Source of the DNA: Candidatus Latescibacterota bacterium
Lineage (GTDB): Bacteria; JAAXHH01
Length of the DNA stretch: 59,165 nt
Reading direction: 5' to 3'
NCBI GenBank assembly: GCA_012270975.1
Contig: JAAXHH010000016.1
Location: 1 to 59,165 of the forward strand
A program made the position numbers and the translations under genes. The notes under the pieces are model-generated. The model was not told the origin of the DNA, did no database searches, and saw only the letters and a program-made list of their open reading frames with translations. Numbering within the stretch: position 1 is the first letter of the stretch; every line of letters begins with the position of its first letter. Positions 9,586 through 18,299 of the stretch are shown here, in pieces.

Positions 9586-10404
9586 TCAGCCCACACCCCG
9601 CACCCGGCCCAACACCTCGTACAGCATCACCCCTGCAGCCACGGCGAGATTCAACGAATCGGCGCGGCCGGCCATGGGAATTTGCACTACGATGTCGCAG
9701 GCATCCATAAGCTCGTCTGAAAGACCGTGTTGTTCGCCACCGAGGCATAGTAGCACGGGCGGAGCGTAATCTGCTTTCCGGTAATGGATCGGTGCGGCGT
9801 CCGACGTGCCGATCATCGGGATGTCGATCCTTTGCTTCCACTGGACCAGTCCTTCGAGCGAAGTACGCATGACTTGCTGCGAAAAGACGGCCCCCATGCT
9901 GCCGCGGACGGCTTCCGGATCGTAAGGATCCGCCGTGTCGCCCAGCAGGATAACCCCCGACGCGCCTGCGGCGTCGCACGTGCGCAGGACCGAACCCAGG
10001 TTGCCCGGACTGCCTACGTCCTCGAGTATCACCCAGCCCAAGGAGTCGTTCACGGTAGAATCGTCGCGTCCCACGCCCGCGTCGTCGAGTGCCGTCCACT
10101 TCTGCCGGACGACAGCCCCGATACCCCGCGGGCCGTCCTTCATCGACAGCGTCTGAAATACATCGGCGCTTACGTTCAGGATCTCGACGTCATCAGCCAC
10201 CGCCCGATCGACCACGTCCCGCCCGAAATCACTTCGAAGCAGTTCCGGCGCGACGACAAGGGCCACAATGTCCGCCCCGGTCTGCACGGCCTCGCCGGCG
10301 AGGCGGATGCCTTCCGCGAAGAACAACCCGGTTTCCTGTCGTTTCTTGCGCTGCGAGAGGGCGCGGATGGTCTTGATTCGGGGATTCTGTGTGCTCGAGA
10401 TAAC
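9586..10404 (-). CDS. TrmH/SpoU-family RNA 2'-O-methyltransferase
   Basis: A 272-residue SpoU-class (SPOUT) methyltransferase that would transfer a methyl group from SAM to a ribose 2'-OH of rRNA or tRNA. The N-terminus (ISSTQNPRIK) is the usual opening of the substrate-binding domain. Motif 1 is GSPGNLGSVLRTCDAAG with the catalytic-type Arg, motif 2 is CLGGEQHGLSDE, and motif 3 is DSLNLAVAAGVMLYEV near the C-terminus, forming the knotted SAM site. The start is set at the ATG that gives MVISSTQ; an upstream in-frame codon at 10428 would add eight residues. It is GC-rich like the rest of the genome, but lies between two lower-GC blocks, so it is probably the native gene next to which the defence genes inserted. 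The exact RNA target cannot be told from sequence. Confidence 0.88.
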   Translation of the reverse strand, partial: VISSTQNPRIKTIRALSQRKKRQETGLFFAEGIRLAGEAVQTGADIVALVVAPELLRSDFGRDVVDRAVADDVEILNVSADVFQTLSMKDGPRGIGAVVRQKWTALDDAGVGRDDSTVNDSLGWVILEDVGSPGNLGSVLRTCDAAGASGVILLGDTADPYDPEAVRGSMGAVFSQQVMRTSLEGLVQWKQRIDIPMIGTSDAAPIHYRKADYAPPVLLCLGGEQHGLSDELMDACDIVVQIPMAGRADSLNLAVAAGVMLYEVLGRVRGVG

Positions 10405-10921
10405 CATAGCTACTTTTAAATATTGCACCCGGACGGCAGATTTTGCCTGGATTGAAAGATTGTAGCTTAATGGCAGTAGAGACTTAGTTTAACGTTGATG
10501 TTTGACTGAGCAATGAAACAGGTATGCAAGGCTGTTTTCAAATGCAGATATCCCAACCGTTTGCCGACAACAAAACTCTGAGAGTCTAAACCAGGATTCT
10601 GAGCAAACTTGTGATATGTCGTCATTGCCCTTCGTTACTTCAAGAAGTCCTTGATCAACAATTTCAATTCCCATAACCTTACCCGGAAACAAATCAACAT
10701 CGATCATTCAAACAGTAATTACATATTTCGATCCCTTCACATATTCGAACGCATCTTAAAACCCAATCTGCTTCGATTCAGTATATGCTCAACGTCCATC
10801 CTACGAGCATATGGTCCTACGTCTGTTTTCTCAAATAACAAAATGAATCAAAGCTATTTACGCTATCGGATTTCACGAAATCGGACACGGTTTAGCCACG
10901 GATGATCCTAGGAACGTAACC
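10405..10921. other. Intergenic, AT-rich, no convincing gene
   Basis: About 517 bases of visibly AT-rich DNA between the RNA methyltransferase start and the MrfA-like helicase start. Open frames exist (10489-10707 minus, 72 residues; 10651-10905 plus, 84 residues), but neither resembles a family I know and no good ribosome-binding site precedes them. The minus ORF could be a relic. Promoters for the helicase (plus) and the methyltransferase (minus) should lie here; I could not pick convincing boxes. Confidence 0.5.
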
Positions 10922-13248
10922 ATGGTTGATCTGTTGGACATATTACGGGAGTTTGACGCGTTGAGAGATGGCTCCGTCGGGAACGATGTTGTTTACCAGG
11001 GTTCGTTGCCCGCTATTCCACCTGAGTATGCCGATGTATTACCGTCCGACGAGATAGAACCTGACATGATGAAAGCCCTGCATCGTTGTGGTATCGACCG
11101 CCTTTATAGGCACCAGATTGAAGCTATCAAGCTTGCGAGCAGCGGATCGAATGTCGTCTTGCAGGCTCCAACTGCCAGCGGCAAGACGCTCGCATTCCAG
11201 ATACCGATGCTCCAGTCTCTGAAAAACCGTGGTGCGCATGCATTGATGATCTATCCGAACAAAGCACTCGCGCTGGACCAGCGTGATCAACTTATGCGCT
11301 TAACGGCCCAATTGATAAACCTCGAATAGAGTCGTGGTGGTATGACGGAGATGTTGATTCCAACCAGCGTAGTTTGCTAAGAAAGCATCCACCCAGCATC
11401 CTTATCACAAATCCGGACATGCTGCACAATAGCTTCCTAGGTAATTCCGAATTATGGGAGCGTTTCTACAGCGGTCTGAAGTGGATAATTGTAGATGAAA
11501 TGCATGAGTACCGTGGCTATTTCGGTTCGAACGTTGCTATGATCTTACGTCGGTTTTCACACCACCTGGCATCGAAATGCGTCTATCCCCACTATTTTCT
11601 GTGTTCGGCTACTTGCGAAAATGCAAGGGAACATGCCGAGAACTTGACCGGTCGACCATTCGTCGAAATTAACGCTGTCGACAGTATGCGTCCGCATCGT
11701 CAGTTCACTTTCGTACAACCTGACATTCCCAATTACCAGTACTGGGATATTCTTCAACTAAGGATAGTAAAAGCAGGACTAGCGTGTCTGTGCCAAGGCC
11801 AATCAGTACTAGCGTTCTGTCCAACGAGGAAATTCGCCGAAGCTTGTCACTCAATAGCCATGAGGGAGTTGGAGAAGCTAGACATACACAAAAGGCAACA
11901 CATAAACCCCAGTGCTATTAAGGTATTCCGTTCAGGTTTGAGTGTTGACGAACGACATTCTGTTCAGGAAGGGTTGAAGAATGGTACCGTGCGACTAGTT
12001 TTTACTACAAACGCACTAGAGATGGGAATCGACATAGGAGGACTGGACGGCATAATTCTAGCCGGCTTCCCGGACAGTATTATGTCAGCATGGCAGCGGA
12101 TAGGTCGCGCTGGTCGGAGTTGGGACGCAAACGCATTCGTCCTATACTACTCTCGCAACAACCCACTTGACCGGTTTTATGCGGAGAACCTTGAGGGTTT
12201 CTTGGTAAAACCTCTAGACGACCTAGTAGTCAATCCTGAAAACGAGGATCTGGTCGAGAAACATTTGCCGTCGCTCTTGTTTGAAACTCCCCAGTATGAA
12301 GACCATGCCGGAGTCCTCGGTATCGCCATGAATGAAGCAGCGAAAAGGAAACAACGAAGTGGTGCGCGACCTGTCGCGTCCGGTCGATACCGGCCGCATC
12401 CTTCATTGAATATCCGTGGGGGAGGCTCGGGTACGTTTGTTCTCAGGGAGGGTAAAAACGACATAGGTACTCTATCTGGACAACAGCAGTTTCGCGAAGC
12501 CTACCATCGTGCTATATACTCACACGGTGGTCGTACTTATCGAGTAAAAGAGATTTCATCGACAGGAAGTGGTGGCCAGATCTTGTTGGAGTCTATTGAC
12601 TCAGGACTGCGTACAAATGCCTCAACTTATACTCTGCTTACAGAGCAGGACATCTACGACGGTTGGCAGTGGTTAGCCAACGGTTCCAGGATCAGCACGT
12701 ACTACGGAAAAGTGCTGATTACAGAGTCGCTGAATTCCGTCGAGGAGGTCAACGAGCGAACCGGTGAGGTCGTCGACCGGTGGGTTCCCGAGTTCAACTC
12801 TGCAAAGTTCGATAACGCGCACGCGTTTTGGGTACAGGAGGAGGAAAATTCTAAACTCGCGACCGACGGCATAACGGCGTTTCAACAGTTATTGCGTGTA
12901 GGCGCATTGTTTTCGATTCCGCTTGATTCTCACGACATTTTTCCCCACGCTCTTGCCAAGGAACAAAAGGCATATATCGTCGAAAGTTATCCCGGAGGAA
13001 TAGGTATCGCAAAGAAAATGCTGGAGAGATGGCAAACAGTGCTGGATGTCGGTATTGGAGTTGCAGAGCGATGCAGATGTTCCAAGGGGTGTCCGAACTG
13101 CATTGTGCCACCGCGCTCCAAAACTGAGATGGACAAGTTCGCAGGGATCGAATTTGCGCGCGCTGTACTTAGAGCGACCTCAAAAAGCCCTGACTACGAG
13201 TTCCGAGGTGGATTATGGGAGCCCGCCAAGTCAACGAACATCAGTTGA
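10922..13248 (+). pseudogene. MrfA/YprA-like DEAD/DEAH helicase with C-terminal cysteine cluster, frameshifted
   Basis: The gene reads as two frames, 10922-11329 and a continuing one from about 11285 to 13248. The first part has a RHQIEAIKLA Q-motif and Walker A (APTASGKT); the second starts with the family-like RIESWWYDGD, then ITNPDMLH, a DEMHEY Walker B (unusual Met in place of Ala), CSATC, TNALEMGIDIGGLD and QRIGRAGR. The C-terminus carries CRCSKGCPNC, the four-cysteine metal site of MrfA (Bacillus subtilis YprA), a DNA-damage repair helicase of the DUF1998 group. A one-base loss near 11295-11310 would explain the shift; joined, it would be about 775 residues, a normal family length. An AGGAA precedes the ATG. 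It could be a pseudogene or a sequencing error. No exonuclease partner (MrfB) follows, but a small zinc-ribbon ORF does. Confidence 0.75.
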
Positions 13249-13388
13249 AATTTAAGGTGTTGTGCAGCGACTGTAAGTCACAGGAGTCGTACACTCCCAA
13301 AGGACTAATAACCCTGGGGACTGATATGACGAAAACCGAACCTAGGAAGCGAATTTACTTCAGATGCCACCATGTATACGGTGACTGA
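13215..13388 (+). CDS. Small zinc-ribbon-like protein (57 residues), overlapping the helicase 3' end
   Basis: An ATG at 13215, preceded by GAGGTGG, opens a 57-codon frame to TGA at 13386-13388. It overlaps the last 34 bases of the MrfA-like helicase in another frame. The product has a CSDC pair at residues 17-20 and an RCHH set at 50-53, spaced like a minimal zinc ribbon with Cys2 and Cys/His ligands, and is otherwise rich in Lys and Arg. I do not recognise a named family. Overlap and same strand suggest cotranscription and coupling with the helicase, so it could be a partner or nucleic-acid-binding cofactor; that is inference. It could also be a chance frame, but the paired ligand spacing and ribosome-binding site argue against it. 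Confidence 0.5.
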   Translation: MGARQVNEHQLKFKVLCSDCKSQESYTPKGLITLGTDMTKTEPRKRIYFRCHHVYGD

Positions 13389-13610
13389 ATGCATTTCGAA
13401 GAGCCGTTCTTGACTATTCTTAGCTTTAGAAGCGGTTACAGAAACGGGAATTGAACATCAACCCACTAACGTTTGAAATGCAATCCCCGGTTCCGTAGTT
13501 GTTTTCAGTTGCTACGACCTAAAGCGACCGCTTTACCCTTTTTCTTTACCGGTCGTCCCCGATGACCGACCGCGAGACGTTCGCTCTGCGCCCGCCCGAA
13601 AGGCTCCTTC

Positions 13611-15566
13611 ATGTCGGTCACCCCGCCGGGAACAGCCCGGGAAGCCCGTCGCGTATCTACGCCGAGGGAGATGGTCACGCCCCGCGCCGTGGCCGTCGGC
13701 ATGGCCTGCTCGCTGATCCTGGGCGTCGCCGATCCCTACTCCAACATGATCATCCAGGGTTCGTACCTGGGCAGCAACTTTACGCCCATCGGCGTGGTCT
13801 TCCTCTTCGCCGTCCTCGTCGGTATCGTCAACACGCTGCTGCGTACCTGGACCCCGGCATACGCCCTCACACAGGGCGAACTGGCCGTCGTCTACATCAT
13901 GTCGCTTATCGCGTCGGCCATCCCGTCTTACGGATTGACGGAGGTACTCCTTCCGGCCATGGCGTCCATGTACTACGCCACGCCGGAAAACCGCTGGATC
14001 GAGAACGTGACGCCCCATGTAGAGCCCTGGCTGCTGCCCCAGGACTCCGAGGCCGTGCGGTCGTTCTTCGAAGGCCTTCCCCGGGGCGGGGCCATCCCCT
14101 GGGGCGAGTGGGCCGGACCCCTCGCCGCCTGGCTCAGTTTCGTCCTGGTGCTGTACTTCGTGGTGTTCTGCATCACGGTCGTCCTTCGCAAGCAGTGGGT
14201 GGAGCGGGAACGCCTGGTCTTTCCCCTGGTCAAGCTGCCGGCCGAGATGATCGATCCGGGCGAAGACGGCGCCCGGTCCCGCCTGGCGCCGTTCTTCCGC
14301 AACCGGATGATGTGGGCGGGTTTCGCCATTCCCTTCCTGATCAACGCCTGGAACGCCGTACACAACTACATCTACTTTTTTCCCACCATCTACTTCCAGG
14401 AGACGATCAGTCTCTTCGGCAACCAGTTCGTGCTGCCCATAAACCTGTCTTTCCCGCTGGTGGGTTTCGCCTATCTGCTCAGTCTCGAGATCTCTTTCAG
14501 TCTCTGGCTCTTCTTTCTCATCGGCCGGCTACAGAACCTGGCGAACGCGAGCTTCGGCATCGACCTGGCGGGCAGCACCACGTTGCCCGGCGAGTACCAG
14601 ATGTTCGGCGCCCTGCTTGTCCTCGCCCTCTTCAGTCTCTGGCTGGCCCGGGCCCATATCCGCGAAATCCTAGGCAAGGCGCTTCGCGGCGGAGCCACAC
14701 CGGACGATGCCAACGAGCCCCTCTCCTACCGGTTCGCCGTGATCGGCGGCGGGCTGGGCGTACTGTTCCTGCTCGGATGGCTGTGGATGATCGGCCTTTC
14801 CGCCTGGCTGGCCATCATACTGCTGATCCTCGTGCTGGCGGTCTACGTCGGTTTCGCGCGGATCGTGGCCGAAGGGGGCGTCCTCTTCGCGGAGACCTTC
14901 AATCCCCAGGAGTTCATGATCCACGGATTCACCGGACCCGTCCTCGGCGCGCGCAACCTGGTCGCCATCGGGCTGACCAAGTTCTGGTTCACCCACACGC
15001 GCACGCTCATCATGCCTTCCATGGCCAACGGCCTGAAACTGGCCGATACCGCGGGGCTCAGGAACCAGCGCTGGCTCACCGCGGCCATCGGTCTGGCCAT
15101 ACTCTGCAGCCTGGCCAGTTCGATCTACACGGTCATGTACCTGGCCTACGAATACGGAGGCATCAATCTCAACTGGCAGTTCTTCGGGGAACTCCAGCAA
15201 AACCGGTTCAACTACTACGTAACCACCATAACCGCGACGTCCGAACCCGCCGGCCGGTGGTTCTTCTTCGGACTGGGCGCCACCATCATGTGGGCTCTGA
15301 TGTTCCTGCGGCAGAAGTTCATCTGGTGGCCCCTGCATTTCATCGGGTTTCCCGTGGGCGCCTCCGCACCGCTCCTGACCGCCTGGTTCTCCATATTCCT
15401 GGCCTGGATGGTCAAGGGGCTGATCCTCAAGTTCGGCGGAATCGACATCTACCGCAAGATGCTGCCCTTCTTCCTGGGCCTGATCCTCGGCGAGTTCGTC
15501 AGCGCCGGGTTATGGGTCATCATAGATGGATTGACGGGGGTAACGGGCCACATCATATTCAACTGA
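13611..15566 (+). CDS. DUF6785/DUF6784-type multi-pass membrane protein
   Basis: A 651-residue hydrophobic protein with about 14 predicted membrane segments. The first (VAVGMACSLILGVADPYSN region, residues 27-45) is followed by alternating hydrophobic stretches through the C-terminus. Overall look (early GVADPYSN, a YALTQGELAVVYIMS stretch, ARIVAEGGVLFAE midway) matches the uncharacterised DUF6785/DUF6784 membrane proteins, distant in flavour to OPT-type oligopeptide transporters. The substrate is unknown. It lies at the head of a plus-strand set with a sialidase and RmlA, where GC-rich native composition resumes after the defence island. A downstream ATG at residue 21 (MVTPRAVAVG) is a possible alternative start. 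A long open frame of 675 codons overlaps in another phase and is a GC-rich shadow. Confidence 0.75.
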   Translation: MSVTPPGTAREARRVSTPREMVTPRAVAVGMACSLILGVADPYSNMIIQGSYLGSNFTPIGVVFLFAVLVGIVNTLLRTWTPAYALTQGELAVVYIMSLIASAIPSYGLTEVLLPAMASMYYATPENRWIENVTPHVEPWLLPQDSEAVRSFFEGLPRGGAIPWGEWAGPLAAWLSFVLVLYFVVFCITVVLRKQWVERERLVFPLVKLPAEMIDPGEDGARSRLAPFFRNRMMWAGFAIPFLINAWNAVHNYIYFFPTIYFQETISLFGNQFVLPINLSFPLVGFAYLLSLEISFSLWLFFLIGRLQNLANASFGIDLAGSTTLPGEYQMFGALLVLALFSLWLARAHIREILGKALRGGATPDDANEPLSYRFAVIGGGLGVLFLLGWLWMIGLSAWLAIILLILVLAVYVGFARIVAEGGVLFAETFNPQEFMIHGFTGPVLGARNLVAIGLTKFWFTHTRTLIMPSMANGLKLADTAGLRNQRWLTAAIGLAILCSLASSIYTVMYLAYEYGGINLNWQFFGELQQNRFNYYVTTITATSEPAGRWFFFGLGATIMWALMFLRQKFIWWPLHFIGFPVGASAPLLTAWFSIFLAWMVKGLILKFGGIDIYRKMLPFFLGLILGEFVSAGLWVIIDGLTGVTGHIIFN

Positions 15567-15599
15567 GAACCACCTTGATCCGGCTGTAAAACCCTTCAG

Positions 15600-15624
15600 G
15601 CCGTGCACGTCTTCCTTGCACGGC
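15600..15624. terminator. Hairpin between membrane-protein gene and sialidase
   Basis: GCCGTGCA (15600-15607) and TGCACGGC (15617-15624) form a perfect eight-pair stem with a nine-base loop, 34 bases after the stop at 15566. No T-run follows, so it is not a clear intrinsic terminator; it may stabilise the upstream mRNA end. It covers a GTG at 15603 that is otherwise an available sialidase start, which favours the later ATG. Confidence 0.35.
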
Positions 15625-15662
15625 GGGATACGCGTAAACACAAGGCAGACCCCGAGTTACTC

Positions 15663-16730
15663 ATGAACGGTACCTGCTCGCAGGCCGTCCTGTGGACCAG
15701 CGGCACGGACGGATACGATACCTACCGCATACCCGCGATCATCGTGACGGGCCGGGGAACGGTCCTCGCCTTCTGCGAAGGCCGGAGGAACAGCCGGAGC
15801 GATACAGGCGACATCGATATGCTGGTGAAGCGCAGCGAGGACGGCGGACGCACGTGGTCGGACCAAGCGGTGGTCTGGGGGGACGCCGGGAACACCTGCG
15901 GCAATCCCTGTCCCGTGGTCGACCGTGAGACCGGAACCGTATGGCTGCCGATGACCCACAACCTGGGCATCGACCACGAACCCCGGATCATCGACGGGAC
16001 GAGCAAGGGCACGCGGACCGTGTGGGTCACGGCGAGCGAGGACGACGGCCGCACGTGGCGCGAGCCGCGGGACATTACCGCCACCGCCAAGCGACCGGAC
16101 TGGACGTGGTACGCCACCGGGCCGGGCAACGGCATCCAGCTTTCGTCGGGCCGCCTTTTGATTCCCTGCGATCATATCGAGGCCGGCACCAAGCGCTACT
16201 ACTCCCATGTCGTCTACAGCGACGACCACGGGGAAACCTGGGTACTGGGCGGTTCCACTTCGATGGACCAGGTCAACGAATGCTGCGTCGTCGAGCTGGA
16301 GAACGGAGACATGCTGCTCAACACGCGCAACTACGATCGGACCCGGCGCACCCGGCAGGTCACACTCAGCAGCGACGGCGGGATGACCTGGCGGGACCAG
16401 CGGCACGACGAAACCCTGATCGAACCGATCTGCCAGGCGGCCCTCGTCCGTTATCCCGGCAAGGGCGACCATCCAGGCGGAGGCGACCGACTGCTGTTCT
16501 CGAATCCGGCCAGCCGCGAGGAGCGGCGCAACCTGACCGTGCGTCTCTCCGATAACGGCGGAGACGACTGGCCCCACAGCCGAGTGCTGCATCCGGGGCC
16601 TGCCGCCTATTCGTCCCTGGCCGTGTTTCCAGACGGGACCGCCGCCTGCCTGTATGAGCGGGGAGACGACCATTCCTACGAGACGATCACCCTGGCCCGG
16701 TTCGATTTGGCGTGGTTGATGGATGGGTGA
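15663..16730 (+). CDS. Sialidase-fold (BNR-repeat) exo-alpha-sialidase-like glycosidase
   Basis: A 355-residue six-bladed propeller enzyme of the GH33/BNR sialidase type. YRIPAI near residue 20 is the FRIP/YRIP box whose Arg binds the sialate carboxylate. Several Asp boxes recur (SEDGGRTW, SEDDGRTW, SDDHGETW, SSDGGMTW, SDNGGDDW), marking the blades. An AFCEGRRNSRSDTGD segment holds the expected catalytic-site Arg and Asp. No clear signal peptide, so the location is uncertain. The start is set at the ATG at 15663 because an in-frame GTG at 15603 lies inside a hairpin. Neighbours are a membrane protein and RmlA, consistent with carbohydrate metabolism but not a defined pathway. Many members of this family in uncultured bacteria act on other sugars. 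Confidence 0.82.
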   Translation: MNGTCSQAVLWTSGTDGYDTYRIPAIIVTGRGTVLAFCEGRRNSRSDTGDIDMLVKRSEDGGRTWSDQAVVWGDAGNTCGNPCPVVDRETGTVWLPMTHNLGIDHEPRIIDGTSKGTRTVWVTASEDDGRTWREPRDITATAKRPDWTWYATGPGNGIQLSSGRLLIPCDHIEAGTKRYYSHVVYSDDHGETWVLGGSTSMDQVNECCVVELENGDMLLNTRNYDRTRRTRQVTLSSDGGMTWRDQRHDETLIEPICQAALVRYPGKGDHPGGGDRLLFSNPASREERRNLTVRLSDNGGDDWPHSRVLHPGPAAYSSLAVFPDGTAACLYERGDDHSYETITLARFDLAWLMDG

Positions 16731-16760
16731 AAGCAGACAACCGAAAACCGGAGACCGTAC

Positions 16761-17642
16761 ATGAAGGGCATCATACTCGCGGGCGGCCACGGGTTGCGCC
16801 TCTACCCGCAGACCCTGGCCATATCCAAGCAGATCATCCCCATCTTCGACAAGCCGATGATCTACTACCCGCTGTCCGTCCTCATGATGGCGGACATTCG
16901 GGATATCCTGGTCATCTCATCCCCCGAACACATCGACCTGTACCGGCGGCTTTTCGGAGACGGAAGCGCGCTTGGAATGCGTTTCGACTATGCCGTGCAG
17001 CCCGCGCCGGAGGGAGTGGCGCAGGCCTTCCTGATCGGCGAGTCGTTCATCGGGGATGATCCCTGCGCCCTGATTTTCGGCGACAACTTCTTCTACGGAA
17101 GCAGCCTGTCCGACCTGGTCGAACGGGCCGCACAGCACAGAGAGGGGGGACTGGTCTTCGCCTGCTACGTCAAGGAGCCGGAACGGTACGGCGTGGTCGA
17201 ATTCGACGAGCGTCAACGGGCCGTCAACATCGAGGAAAAGCCCCGACATCCCCGGTCCAACTACGCCGTTACGGGCATGTACTTCTACGACAACGAGGTC
17301 GTGTCCATCGCGAAAACGCTGCGCCCATCGGGTCGCGGCGAGCTCGAGATCACCGACGTGAACAACATCTATCTGCGCAGGGGCATGCTGAAGGTGGAAC
17401 GTTTCGACGAAGGGATCGTCTGGATGGATACCGGTACGCCGGAAAGCCTGTTGGAGGCGAGCAATTTCGTCCAGGCCGTCGAAAACCGGCAGGGGCTGAA
17501 GATCGGATGCGTGGAGGAGATCGCCTACCGGAAGGGCTTCATCGACCGGGACCAGGTGCTGAGGACCGCTAACCTGGTGGAAGACAACCCGTACTGCGAA
17601 TACCTGCGCCGGCTAGCCGGTCCGGTCGATCCGGTGGAGTGA
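16761..17642 (+). CDS. rmlA: Glucose-1-phosphate thymidylyltransferase
   Basis: A 293-residue nucleotidyltransferase, the usual RmlA/RfbA length, making dTDP-glucose from dTTP and glucose-1-phosphate, the first step to dTDP-rhamnose and related sugars. The N-terminus MKGIILAGGHGLRLYPQT is the pyrophosphorylase loop, where family members normally have GGxGTRL; here Leu replaces Thr. The YYPLSVLMMADIRDILVIS, FGDNFFYG (metal-binding Asp), EEKPRHPRSNYAVTGMYFYD and ELEITDVNNIYL segments are the other RmlA hallmarks. No rmlB, rmlC or rmlD gene is adjacent, so dTDP-sugar synthesis must be completed elsewhere. It follows the sialidase by 30 bases on the same strand and may be cotranscribed. Naming is secure; the Leu change is only a curiosity. 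Confidence 0.9.
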   Translation: MKGIILAGGHGLRLYPQTLAISKQIIPIFDKPMIYYPLSVLMMADIRDILVISSPEHIDLYRRLFGDGSALGMRFDYAVQPAPEGVAQAFLIGESFIGDDPCALIFGDNFFYGSSLSDLVERAAQHREGGLVFACYVKEPERYGVVEFDERQRAVNIEEKPRHPRSNYAVTGMYFYDNEVVSIAKTLRPSGRGELEITDVNNIYLRRGMLKVERFDEGIVWMDTGTPESLLEASNFVQAVENRQGLKIGCVEEIAYRKGFIDRDQVLRTANLVEDNPYCEYLRRLAGPVDPVE

Positions 17643-17705
17643 GGGGTCCGAGCGGCCCGAGCCTGGTCGTCCCGAGCGGCCCGCGGCCGCCCCGATCAGT
17701 CCCGG

Positions 17706-18290
17706 CTATTCCGCCTCGACCGTCCGCCGCTTCAACCGTACCCCGGTCAGGTCCGCGCCGTCGAGCAGGGCGCCGCGCATCTCCGTCTCGTACAAGTGGG
17801 CGTGGGACAAGTTGGCGTTCCTCAGGTCAACCCCCGTAAGGTCCGCCTCGCCGAAGAGACTCCAGGTCATGTCGGCGCCCTCGAAGCTCGCGGCCGGGGC
17901 AAATGGATCGTCTGACTGGAACTTCGGTACGCCAATCCGGGCCGCGCGCAGGTCCGCCTTCCTGAAACTGGCGCCCGACACGGTCGCGCCGTTGAGAAAG
18001 GCACCGACCAGGTGGGCGCCGTCGAACCGGGCTCCCACGATGTGGGCGCCGATCAGCACCGCTCGCTCCATCTTCGCTCCCGAAAAATCCGCGCCGTTCA
18101 TCCTGGCGTCGCGAAACTCCGACTCGGTCAAGTCGGCGTTGGTGAAATCGGTTCCTTCCAGGTTGGCGTCCCTGAAATCGACGCGGGGCAGAATGGCCTC
18201 CGACAGATCCAGGCCGCCCAGGTCCACCCCCGTGAGATCGCCCGTGTCCGCCGCCCGGGCCAGCGCCTGTTCCCTGTTCAGTTTCTCCAT
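17706..18290 (-). CDS. Pentapeptide-repeat protein
   Basis: A 194-residue protein dominated by A(D/N)LXX-type pentapeptides (for example ANLEG, ADLTE, ANLSH, ADLTG) from about residue 20 on. Such repeats fold as a right-handed quadrilateral beta-helix that can mimic DNA or act as a scaffold. There is no signal peptide or membrane segment, so it should be cytosolic. It ends the minus-strand group running from 21113 downwards, nine bases after the FAH-family gene. No precise function can be assigned; a DNA-gyrase-protecting (Qnr-like) role is possible but unsupported. Confidence 0.85.
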   Translation of the reverse strand: MEKLNREQALARAADTGDLTGVDLGGLDLSEAILPRVDFRDANLEGTDFTNADLTESEFRDARMNGADFSGAKMERAVLIGAHIVGARFDGAHLVGAFLNGATVSGASFRKADLRAARIGVPKFQSDDPFAPAASFEGADMTWSLFGEADLTGVDLRNANLSHAHLYETEMRGALLDGADLTGVRLKRRTVEAE

Positions 18291-18299
18291 GATTTTCCT

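Noticed and set aside
10489..10707. 72-codon minus-strand ORF in the AT-rich gap
   Set aside because: No ribosome-binding site, no recognisable family; kept only as a possible relic.
1..13400. Complete DISARM system
   Set aside because: The methyltransferase lacks its catalytic half, separate drmA, drmB and drmC genes were not found, and the large helicase is a fusion, so only a related or decayed locus is claimed.
13562..15589. 675-codon plus-strand ORF overlapping the DUF6785-like gene
   Set aside because: It is Arg/Pro/Gly-rich without domains; the other frame has clear membrane helices, so this is a GC-rich shadow.
15657..16790. 377-codon minus-strand ORF opposite the sialidase
   Set aside because: The plus frame has clear sialidase Asp boxes; the antisense has no recognisable family.
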